From an uncultured Ignavibacteria bacterium (GTDB lineage Bacteria > Bacteroidota > Ignavibacteria > SZUA-365), in NCBI GenBank assembly GCA_913060595.1, contig CAJXSA010000175.1, forward strand, positions 1-7,712: a stretch of 7,712 nucleotides of DNA, written 5' to 3'. A program made the position numbers and the translations under genes. The notes below the pieces were generated by a model. The model did no database searches and was not told the DNA's origin. It saw nothing but the letters and a program-made list of their open reading frames with translations. Numbering within the stretch: the first letter of the stretch is position 1; every line of letters starts with the position of its first letter. Below are positions 1-5,081 of the stretch, one piece after another.

Positions 1-484
1 CCCTCGCATTGCCGCGCTGCCGCTCCGAATACGCCTTCAGGTATTTCGATCGGATGAACATTTCATTGACGGAGCGGGACGAGAGCAGCAATTCCGTGTC
101 GTGCGTTCGGCCCTGCTTGTACATGTTCACGATGGTGCGCGCGTATTCGCGCTTGAGCCGCGCGAGTTCCTTTTCCGCCGTCGCAAGGTTGAGCTGCGCG
201 ATGGCGATTTCTTTCTGATTGGCGATGATTTCTTCCGACAGGCGGGAGAGAAGGGAGCGGATCAGCGAGGTCTGGCGGTCATAATCGTCGATGCGCTGCA
301 GCGCGCCGCGTTCCTTTTTCTCACTCTCCTTGATGCGCTTTTCATAGCGGTTGATCTCGCTGCGCAGCTTTTTCAGCTCTTCCTGTTTTTTCTTCATGTT
401 CTGCGCACCTGCGGGCGCAGCGACTCCACCGAGCAGCAGCGCGCAGCAAACCAGCAAAAAAACATGACGTGAAATAGCAGTCAT
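1..484 (-). CDS. EnvC-like murein hydrolase activator, N-terminal part (cut by window edge)
   Basis: Translation of the minus strand from the ATG at 484 stays open for 161 codons to the window edge. Residues 1-27 are a signal peptide (Arg6, hydrophobic core F9-G20, cleavage after A25-G-A27). Next comes a highly charged Lys/Glu/Arg coiled coil (about residues 29-125, starting NMKKKQEELKKLRSEI). It is followed by a segment reading LLLSSRSVNEMFIRSKYLKAY, typical of the end of the coiled-coil region in EnvC/NlpD-type proteins. In this family the coiled coil precedes a C-terminal LytM/M23 domain, often degenerate, that activates or performs septal peptidoglycan cleavage in the periplasm; that domain would lie left of position 1 and is not seen. 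It follows a TPR gene and a DUF4292 gene on the same strand, an order familiar from Bacteroidota. A 202-base gap to the DUF4292 gene suggests its own promoter. No clear ribosome binding site precedes the ATG. Whether it is a peptidase or only an activator cannot be decided here. Confidence 0.85.
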   Translation of the reverse strand, partial: MTAISRHVFLLVCCALLLGGVAAPAGAQNMKKKQEELKKLRSEINRYEKRIKESEKKERGALQRIDDYDRQTSLIRSLLSRLSEEIIANQKEIAIAQLNLATAEKELARLKREYARTIVNMYKQGRTHDTELLLSSRSVNEMFIRSKYLKAYSERQRGNAR

Positions 485-515
485 ACGCCTGCACAGATTT
501 GGTCCGATTGCAAAA

Positions 516-544
516 AACTTACGGATTTCACAATGGAAAACCAA
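516..544 (-). promoter_or_regulatory. possible promoter of the EnvC-like gene
   Basis: On the minus strand, TTGGTT (544-539) and TAAGTT (521-516) are 17 bases apart, 31 bases upstream of the ATG at 484. The second box continues as TAAGTTTT, one mismatch from the Bacteroidota -7 element TAnnTTTG. The match to a classical TATAAT box is poor. Support comes mainly from having the same geometry as three other putative promoters in this window. Confidence 0.3.
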
Positions 545-686
545 TTGAAATACAGGGGGTTATGAGGATCGCATCAGATGGGGGTTGAAGCGAGGGCCAT
601 CCGTGACTGAAAAACATACGCAGTGGTGGCGGCGGTGAGCGAATGCCCCGCTGCCGGAGAGTGCACCGCTGAGCGGGAGCCGCGGA

Positions 687-1460
687 TCAGAAGGTGATTT
701 TCCGCGCGGAAGGCGGGTAGGAGAACGTGAAGTCCACCGGCAGGTCGTTGATGTTCTGCGAATCGTAGACGAGGGAGAAGCTTTCATCACGGTCGGGGCG
801 TGAAATCATGACGATCTGCGGGAGATGGATGCCGGATTTTCGCCGGAAGTCGCGAAAGGTGATGTCCTCGAGAATGTCCCCCGCATCGTCGCGCCGCGTG
901 AAGCGCTGCACGGCGAGGTAATCGAGATCCACGACGTACGCGATGCTTCCGCCGTCGACGGACCAGCGCATGGTGTAGCTGCTGCCGTCGAGCGTGCTTT
1001 CGGGCGCCGCGTTTTCCGGCGCGAGTTCGAAGCCGACGGTGCCGGTGAGCATGTCGAGTATGTCGGTGAAGCGCAGCGAAAGCCGCAGCACGCGGCGGAG
1101 GTTCTGTACGGTGGTTTCCCCCTGGACGATGGTGTTTTCCACGCCGTTATAGAAATGGAAATCCCGCTGTGTGACCATGGCGCGTGCGAAGGTCATTCCG
1201 AAGGGGCCGGTGATTTCGAGCTGCAGGCTGTCCGGCTTGAGAATAGTGAGTGCGATGGCGCCGCTGTTCGAGAACTCCGGCGAGTCGATGGACAGTTTGC
1301 CGTAGCCCTCGAGGGATTGCAGGCTTTGATTGCGTTCGGTCACCAGGCGCATGACCTCGCGGGGATCGATGGGCTTGCTGGTATCGACGGCGGGAGTACC
1401 GGCGCAGCCGGCGAGCAGTGACAGGAGAAGGAGAGAGGGAAGCAGTCGGGATGCGAGCAT
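687..1460 (-). CDS. DUF4292 family lipoprotein (LolA/LolB-like fold)
   Basis: The product has 257 residues. The N-terminus is a lipoprotein signal peptide: hydrophobic stretch L6-L16 and lipobox L-A-G-C with lipidated Cys19, followed by AGTPAVD without an acidic run. It is therefore probably anchored facing the periplasm. The body (YGKLSIDSPEFSNSGAIAL, then LQLEITGPFGM and FHFYNGVENTIVQGET) has the alternating beta-strand pattern of DUF4292 proteins, whose fold resembles the lipoprotein carriers LolA/LolB. A role in lipoprotein or lipid handling is an inference from fold only. Length is normal for the family. The start lies 23 bases after the stop of the TPR gene, so the two are probably co-transcribed; the spacer has no Shine-Dalgarno sequence, which is common in Bacteroidota. 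No convincing terminator follows; the 202-base gap to the EnvC-like gene has only short imperfect inverted repeats near 645-685. Confidence 0.85.
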   Translation of the reverse strand: MLASRLLPSLLLLSLLAGCAGTPAVDTSKPIDPREVMRLVTERNQSLQSLEGYGKLSIDSPEFSNSGAIALTILKPDSLQLEITGPFGMTFARAMVTQRDFHFYNGVENTIVQGETTVQNLRRVLRLSLRFTDILDMLTGTVGFELAPENAAPESTLDGSSYTMRWSVDGGSIAYVVDLDYLAVQRFTRRDDAGDILEDITFRDFRRKSGIHLPQIVMISRPDRDESFSLVYDSQNINDLPVDFTFSYPPSARKITF

Positions 1461-1483
1461 GGATTCGTCGGGTATTGGGTGAT

Positions 1484-2593
1484 TCAGTCGTGGTCGTTCA
1501 TTTCATCGAGTGTGCTGCGCAGCGCGTCGTTGGACGGATCGAGGCGCAATGCCTCCTCGAGTGCCTGGCGCGCGCGCGGACCGTCGCCGAGCACGCCGTA
1601 TACGTGGCCGAGCAGGGCCCAGGTTTCCGCGCTGGCGTTGCCGTCTTCGATGACGCCCGTAAGCAGTTCGACAGCTTTGTCGTAGCGTTCCCGTGATATC
1701 AGGGCGCGTGCGAGAATGGACACGGCTTCCCGGTTGTCCGGTGCGAGGCGCAGCACTTCTTCAAAGCTGGCGATGGCCTCGTCGGTGCCGCCTTCGTTGA
1801 AGAGCACGGCGCCGCGAAACCAGAGGGGACGCCAGTCCGTTGGAAAATGCGCATGCAGGATGTCGAACACCGCGATGGCGCGGTCGACGTCGCTGTGTTC
1901 TTCGAGCGCTTTCTGGAAAAACAGTTTCCCGATCTGCAGGCGGTCCTCATGTCCGATGGCGCTGTCGCCGGCGAGCGGGTACAGCAGATCCGACGCCGCG
2001 GGCCAGTTGCCCGCGTTCATCAGCGCTTCGGCGAGCATGAGCCCGTACGCATGCTTGTCCGGATAGCGCAGACGCAGGGTGTCGTACAGCGCGGCCGCGC
2101 GCATGAACGCGCCCTGCCGCATGTGCAGTCCCGCCGTCGCGTGCAGCAGCCGCTCATCCTGTTCGTGCAGCAGCACCTGCTCGAAGTACATCAGGGCGGA
2201 GTCCGGGCGTCCCGAGCCCATGTACGCTTCGCCGATCAGCCGCTGTCTGCGGGTGCTGTCGCCGCCGACGGCGAGGGCGGAGCGCATGTGCCGCAGCGCG
2301 GTCACGCGATCGTCGCGCGCGAGTGCGCAGCGCACGATGGCGTCGTGTATGCTGGCGTTGTTGTCAAAGCGCAGGGCGGTGGCGTACGCGGTGAGCGCCT
2401 TTTCCCACTGCTCTGCCACTTCGTGCACCGTGCCGACGACGAAGGCATTGAGCGCGACGTCACGACGGCGTTCCCGTTCTTCGGGATCCGTGTCGACATC
2501 GCCAGCGACATGCTGCTGTGCCGGGAGCGGAAAGGAGGTGACGGCGCAAAGCAGGAGGGCGTATATAAGGAAGCGGGGACGGTTTCTTTTCAT
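1484..2593 (-). CDS. secreted tetratricopeptide repeat (TPR) protein
   Basis: The product has 369 residues from the ATG at 2593. The frame is open upstream to an ATG at 2659, but the 22 extra residues would displace a good signal peptide: MKRNRPR, hydrophobic core F8-A17, cleavage after P24-A25. A promoter also lies inside that extension, so 2593 is preferred. After cleavage there is a charged linker (about 30-45), then helical TPR units to the C-terminus. Clear examples are PDSALMYFEQVLLHEQDE, DEAIASFEEVLRLAPDNREA and ARQALEEALRLDPSNDAL. TPRs are protein-binding scaffolds; the partner is unknown. Position ahead of DUF4292 and EnvC-like genes matches a gene order seen in Bacteroidota and hints at an outer-envelope role. 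It is not a lipoprotein: the only Cys in the signal (C16) lacks a lipobox. Confidence 0.85.
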   Translation of the reverse strand: MKRNRPRFLIYALLLCAVTSFPLPAQQHVAGDVDTDPEERERRRDVALNAFVVGTVHEVAEQWEKALTAYATALRFDNNASIHDAIVRCALARDDRVTALRHMRSALAVGGDSTRRQRLIGEAYMGSGRPDSALMYFEQVLLHEQDERLLHATAGLHMRQGAFMRAAALYDTLRLRYPDKHAYGLMLAEALMNAGNWPAASDLLYPLAGDSAIGHEDRLQIGKLFFQKALEEHSDVDRAIAVFDILHAHFPTDWRPLWFRGAVLFNEGGTDEAIASFEEVLRLAPDNREAVSILARALISRERYDKAVELLTGVIEDGNASAETWALLGHVYGVLGDGPRARQALEEALRLDPSNDALRSTLDEMNDHD

Positions 2594-2606
2594 CTTCACA
2601 GCACGA

Positions 2607-2636
2607 AATATACGACCTTCTGCGCGGGCGGGACAA
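2607..2636 (-). promoter_or_regulatory. putative promoter of the TPR-DUF4292 operon
   Basis: On the minus strand TTGTCC (2636-2631) and TATATT (2612-2607) are separated by 18 bases. TATATT matches five of six sigma-70 -10 positions, and continues as TATATTTC, one mismatch from the Bacteroidota -7 element TAnnTTTG. Only 13 bases separate the box from the ATG at 2593, so a transcript would start within about 5-8 bases of the start codon. Confidence 0.5.
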
Positions 2637-2703
2637 GGGCAGAAATTTTGCGTGGTCATGCGCCGGTTATCCCGTGCGCAGCCGCATGGAGATAATTCGG
2701 AAA

Positions 2704-2736
2704 ATTCGCGAATATCTCATACGCAGGAATCCTGCG
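2704..2736. repeat. two short palindromes in the divergent intergenic region
   Basis: ATTCGCGAAT (2704-2713) is a perfect 10-base palindrome. CGCAGGA-A-TCCTGCG (2722-2736) is a perfect 7+1+7 inverted repeat. Both lie between the divergent TPR and rplU promoters, roughly 60-90 bases upstream of the rplU -35 box. They could be protein-binding sites or simply chance palindromes in GC-rich sequence; no T-tract follows, so they are not terminators. Confidence 0.3.
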
Positions 2737-2792
2737 CAGCGCCCGCATGCGCACTCCGCCGCAAGGATATCAGAAGGATTCAATTTTCGCTA

Positions 2793-2821
2793 TTGACTGT
2801 GAGTGCGGAATTGTCTAAATT
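2793..2821 (+). promoter_or_regulatory. promoter of rplU-rpmA
   Basis: TTGACT (2793-2798) and TAAATT (2816-2821) have ideal 17-base spacing. The first box matches five of six -35 positions and the second four of six -10 positions. The second box also reads TAAATTTC, one mismatch from TAnnTTTG of Bacteroidota. Transcription would start near 2828, giving a leader of about 40 bases that contains the rplU ribosome binding site. This is the best promoter in the window, as expected for ribosomal protein genes. Confidence 0.6.
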
Positions 2822-2868
2822 TCATATTCTTGAAGAGTGAAAAACACTTTTGAATAGAAGGATAAGAA

Positions 2869-3180
2869 ATGTACGCGATTGTCAACATCAGCGGAAAGCA
2901 GTTCAAGGTCACCATGTCCCAGAAGCTGTATGTCCCGCTGCTCGAAACGGAAGTCGGCGGCAAGGTGGAATTCGACGACGTCAAGCTGTTCTCGGATGAC
3001 AGCGGCGTCGTGGTCGGTACCCCGAGCGTCGACGCCATGAAAGTGACGGCCACCGTGCTGGAGCACATGAAAGACGACAAGGTCATTGTCTTCAAGAAGA
3101 AGCGCCGCAAGGGTTTCCGCAAGCTCAACGGCCATCGCCAGCAGTTCACGCGCATCGAAATCGACAGTATCGAAAAATAA
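2869..3180 (+). CDS. rplU: 50S ribosomal protein L21 (bL21)
   Basis: The product has 103 residues, the same length as E. coli L21. It opens MYAIVNISGKQFKV and ends with the conserved basic L21 segment IVFKKKRRKGFRKLNGHRQQ followed by FTRIEIDSI. L21 binds 23S rRNA in the large subunit and assembles with L20. The start is fixed by the family N-terminus and by AGAAGGAT (2856-2863), a ribosome binding site five bases before the ATG. rpmA follows after 20 bases, the standard bacterial pairing; the two share the promoter at 2793-2821 and the terminator at 3493-3522. Nothing unusual is seen. Confidence 0.98.
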   Translation: MYAIVNISGKQFKVTMSQKLYVPLLETEVGGKVEFDDVKLFSDDSGVVVGTPSVDAMKVTATVLEHMKDDKVIVFKKKRRKGFRKLNGHRQQFTRIEIDSIEK

Positions 3181-3200
3181 TATAGCCCGAGGAGTTAGCT

Positions 3201-3461
3201 ATGGCCCATAAAAAAGGACTCGGTAGCTCTCGCAACGGCCGCGACAGCAATCCCCAGTATCTGGGTGTCAAGGCGTTCGGCGGTGAGCTGGTGACGGCAG
3301 GATCCATCATTGTTCGTCAGCGCGGCACGAAGTTTCATCCCGGCAACAACGTCAAGCGCGCCGGCGACGACAGTCTTTTTGCCCTCATCGACGGTACCGT
3401 GACGTTCGAGCGCGTCGGCCGCGACCGCAAGCAGGTCAGCGTCTACCCCGCCGAAGGATAA
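3201..3461 (+). CDS. rpmA: 50S ribosomal protein L27 (bL27)
   Basis: The product has 86 residues and starts MAHKKGLGSSRNGRDSNPQ, then GVKAFGGELVTAGSIIVRQR and GTKFHPGNNVKRAGDDSLFA, all hallmark L27 sequence. The flexible N-terminal tail of L27 reaches toward the peptidyl transferase centre. The tail here begins directly with AHKKG, so there is no Prp-cleaved extension as in Firmicutes. The ribosome binding site GAGGAG (3189-3194) sits six bases before the ATG. obgE, the frequent third gene of this operon, is absent: a strong terminator follows 31 bases after the stop. Confidence 0.98.
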   Translation: MAHKKGLGSSRNGRDSNPQYLGVKAFGGELVTAGSIIVRQRGTKFHPGNNVKRAGDDSLFALIDGTVTFERVGRDRKQVSVYPAEG

Positions 3462-3492
3462 GTGTCCCGCGTTTTTCCCCCGAGGAAAGCGG

Positions 3493-3522
3493 AAAGGGAT
3501 GTCGCTATGACATCCCTTTTTT
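3493..3522 (+). terminator. intrinsic terminator of rplU-rpmA
   Basis: AAAGGGATGTC (3493-3503) and GACATCCCTTT (3509-3519) form a perfect 11-bp stem with a five-base loop GCTAT. The T run 3517-3522 completes a textbook intrinsic terminator. Confidence 0.92.
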
Positions 3523-3588
3523 CGTATATTTTTTTCCTGTGAACAACAGCGCATTGCTTTTTCTATCACCACGCAGGAGTTTTCCGAT

Positions 3589-4449
3589 ATGATGAAACGA
3601 TGGTTGGTACCGCTTCTGATGGTCGCCGCGATACCGTCGCTGGTGTTCGTCACCGGCTGCAGCGACGACGACGACAATCCCACCGATCCGAACAAGGGGT
3701 ACGAGCAGGTCTATATCCGCCTGCACGCCGGTGACCAGTTCACCTACGACATGTGGGATCTCGACGAGAACAACCAGAAGATCGCGAGCAGCAAGGTCAA
3801 ATACGAAATAGAGTTCAACAAGGGTGTCGGCCTCGTCGGCGTGTACCAGGACTGGTTCTACCGCATCGGTGTCAACCGCGACACCAACGTGCGCGACACG
3901 CTTTTCATCCGCACGGAAAACATCACCCGCGGCGACGGCAGCTCGTACACCGAGTCCATCATGGCATACGGCTTCATGTATGAGACCCTGCAGCAATTCA
4001 TCGCCACGGTGATGAATCTCGGCGACGTCGGCGTGCCCACGATTCCCGCGCAGCAGTGGGACATCATCGCCCGCTATTACGATGACGAAGGCAATGCGCT
4101 CGAGCCCGGCGCGACCTGGACGATCGGTCCCGAAGGCGGCGTGTCGATGAACTTCACGATCAACGGCACTCCTCTCTCCGTCAGCGCGGAAATGACCGGG
4201 AAACTGGAAGCGCGCGAAGAGAAGGTCATGGCGAACGGACAGGAACTGACGACGTGGAAATCCAGCGTCACCGCCACGTTCAACCTTCTCGGCAGCGTGA
4301 ATCTCGACGTCAAGCTCAACTTCTGGTTCTCGAGCGATCCCAGCACGCAGGTGAAATTCGTGATGGAAAGTGCCAACACCACGATTCCCATCATCAACCT
4401 GCCGTTCAATATTCCCGGACAGACGCAGGAACTCGTCTCCTGGATCTGA
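3589..4449 (+). CDS. lipoprotein of unknown function with acidic surface-export signal
   Basis: The product has 286 residues. Residues 1-24 are a lipoprotein signal: MMKRW, hydrophobic core L6-V21, lipobox V-T-G-C with Cys24. The lipidated Cys is followed immediately by S-D-D-D-D-N (25-30) and a PTDPNKG linker. An acidic run at this place is the lipoprotein export signal (LES) that sends lipoproteins to the cell surface in Bacteroidota, so the mature protein is probably on the outer face of the outer membrane. The rest (about 37-286) looks beta-rich, with regularly alternating strands such as KVKYEIEFN, VSMNFTINGTPLSVSAEM and SVNLDVKLNFWFSS; no catalytic motif or known family was recognised. 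AGGAG (3575-3579) lies nine bases before the first ATG; the second ATG at 3592 is three bases further, so the first is preferred. The gene stands alone between two terminators. A weak TATATTTT box (3525-3532) may drive it but lacks a -35 partner. Confidence 0.85.
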   Translation: MMKRWLVPLLMVAAIPSLVFVTGCSDDDDNPTDPNKGYEQVYIRLHAGDQFTYDMWDLDENNQKIASSKVKYEIEFNKGVGLVGVYQDWFYRIGVNRDTNVRDTLFIRTENITRGDGSSYTESIMAYGFMYETLQQFIATVMNLGDVGVPTIPAQQWDIIARYYDDEGNALEPGATWTIGPEGGVSMNFTINGTPLSVSAEMTGKLEAREEKVMANGQELTTWKSSVTATFNLLGSVNLDVKLNFWFSSDPSTQVKFVMESANTTIPIINLPFNIPGQTQELVSWI

Positions 4450-4506
4450 TCTCCCGCGAGCGCTCACGTGCTTCGGTACGGTTCGCAGCATGATTCTGAC
4501 AGTGTC

Positions 4507-4532
4507 AAAAACCCCGCCCCGGCGGGGTTTTT
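4507..4532. terminator. bidirectional intrinsic terminator after the lipoprotein gene
   Basis: AAAAACCCCGC (4507-4517) pairs with GCGGGGTTTTT (4522-4532) around a four-base CCCG loop. The A run on the left and the T run on the right make it work on both strands. It lies 57 bases after the lipoprotein stop codon. Confidence 0.9.
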
Positions 4533-4540
4533 GCATATAT

Positions 4541-4565
4541 AAAAACAGGCCCGGAAATCCGGGCC
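4541..4565 (-). terminator. second hairpin with T-tract on the minus strand
   Basis: GGCCCGG (4548-4554), loop AAAT, CCGGGCC (4559-4565) is a perfect 7-bp stem. Five A's precede it on the plus strand (4541-4545), so on the minus strand the hairpin is followed by TGTTTTT. It therefore reads as an intrinsic terminator for leftward transcription. No convincing leftward gene precedes it, which is why it is also listed as a finding. It could instead back up the neighbouring terminator as insulation. Confidence 0.6.
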
Positions 4566-4587
4566 CGTTCGCCTGATAGTGATGAGT

Positions 4588-4680
4588 GTATAGGGAGGTG
4601 GGAAGGAGTTATTATGCGGCTGAAAAGCCGCATTCCCGATGGCGGCAGGAGGGCTCCTGCGCCATCCACTCACCCGTATA
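4588..4680. other. folded element of unknown function (two hairpins, possible closing stem)
   Basis: ATGCGGCT (4614-4621), tetraloop GAAA, AGCCGCAT (4626-4633) is a perfect 8-bp hairpin. Directly after it GATGGCG (4638-4644), a one-base bulge, then CAGGA pairs with TCCTG and CGCCATC (to 4666). Flanking TATAGGG (4589-4595) and CCC-G-TATA (4673-4680) can pair with a bulge, giving a three-way-junction-like fold. The pairing works equally on both strands. It could be part of a small RNA, a regulatory leader, or a repetitive extragenic palindrome; no further copy lies in this window and no known RNA family was recognised. A good ribosome binding site (GGAAGGAG, 4601-4608) precedes ATG 4614, opening a 39-codon frame to 4733 of doubtful reality. 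Confidence 0.4.
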
Positions 4681-5000
4681 GTGAACAAAAATCACGCCAG
4701 ATGCAATACCCCCTCAATACAATGCATATTTAGTATGCCATGAATAATACTGATCGGATACCGAACACCCGATGTCGCGCGGTGTGTGGAATCCGAACAG
4801 CCTCCCCGTTGGTATGACTGCTTCCGAGAGGACGATTTTCCATGCGTCACGACCGCCCGATGTGGCCATTCCATGCTTCCATGGAAAAAATGCGAGGGAT
4901 GAGCACCGATGTCGAAATGGAGGATGCAAGCTGCAGATGTCGAGATGAGACGCGTCGCCTTCGCCGGTGTTTCGTGTATGAAAGCGGACCGTGCAACTGC
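4681..5000. other. intergenic stretch without a supported gene
   Basis: This part is less GC-rich than the flanking genes. A minus-strand frame of 100 codons (5016-4714) is rich in His, Ser and Cys, resembles no family I recognise, lacks a ribosome binding site and overlaps the promoter of the next gene. The plus-strand frame open from 4842 runs into the PNGase F-like gene but is Met- and Cys-rich and ends before a clear signal peptide. No tRNA, repeat array or insertion sequence was seen. Confidence 0.5.
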
Positions 5001-5030
5001 TTGGTATCAGTAGCAAAAACTCCCTATATT
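5001..5030 (+). promoter_or_regulatory. putative promoter of the PNGase F-like gene
   Basis: TTGGTA (5001-5006) and TATATT (5025-5030) are 18 bases apart; the second box continues as TATATTTC, identical to the box of the TPR operon promoter. Transcription would start near 5037, leaving a leader of about 45 bases that is pyrimidine-rich and has no clear Shine-Dalgarno sequence. Confidence 0.5.
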
Positions 5031-5081
5031 TCTGTTTCTGCGCTCACGCTTTTCCTCTTTTTTCACTTCCGAGTTTCCGCT

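Noticed and set aside
825..1421. 198-codon plus-strand frame across the DUF4292 gene
   Set aside because: The minus-strand gene has a lipobox and family features, while the plus-strand frame has none.
2594..2659. N-terminal extension of the TPR protein from ATG 2659
   Set aside because: It would bury the signal peptide 22 residues inside and start upstream of the likely promoter. The extension is Cys/Arg-rich and unlike the protein.
1847..2695. 282-codon plus-strand frame across the TPR gene
   Set aside because: It is antisense to clear TPR repeats and crosses the divergent promoter region, so it is a shadow frame.
3505..4536. 343-codon open frame on the minus strand opposite the lipoprotein gene
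   Set aside because: The plus-strand gene has a signal peptide, lipobox, ribosome binding site and terminators. The antisense frame runs through both flanking terminators, is unusually rich in His, Val and Arg, and is a codon-bias shadow.
4588..4680. Folded region as a tRNA or known riboswitch
   Set aside because: It has no T-loop GTTCGA signature, no acceptor stem or CCA context, and no downstream gene placed to be controlled as by a riboswitch. I recognise no known RNA class.
4714..5016. 100-codon minus-strand frame in the intergenic stretch
   Set aside because: There is no ribosome binding site or recognisable family, the His/Ser/Cys content is odd, and it overlaps the next gene's promoter. 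It remains possible only as the owner of the leftward terminator.
4842..5081. 80-codon in-frame extension upstream of the PNGase F-like start
   Set aside because: The frame is open, but the residues are Met- and Cys-rich with no fold signal. It overlaps the likely promoter, and a clean signal peptide begins at 5082.
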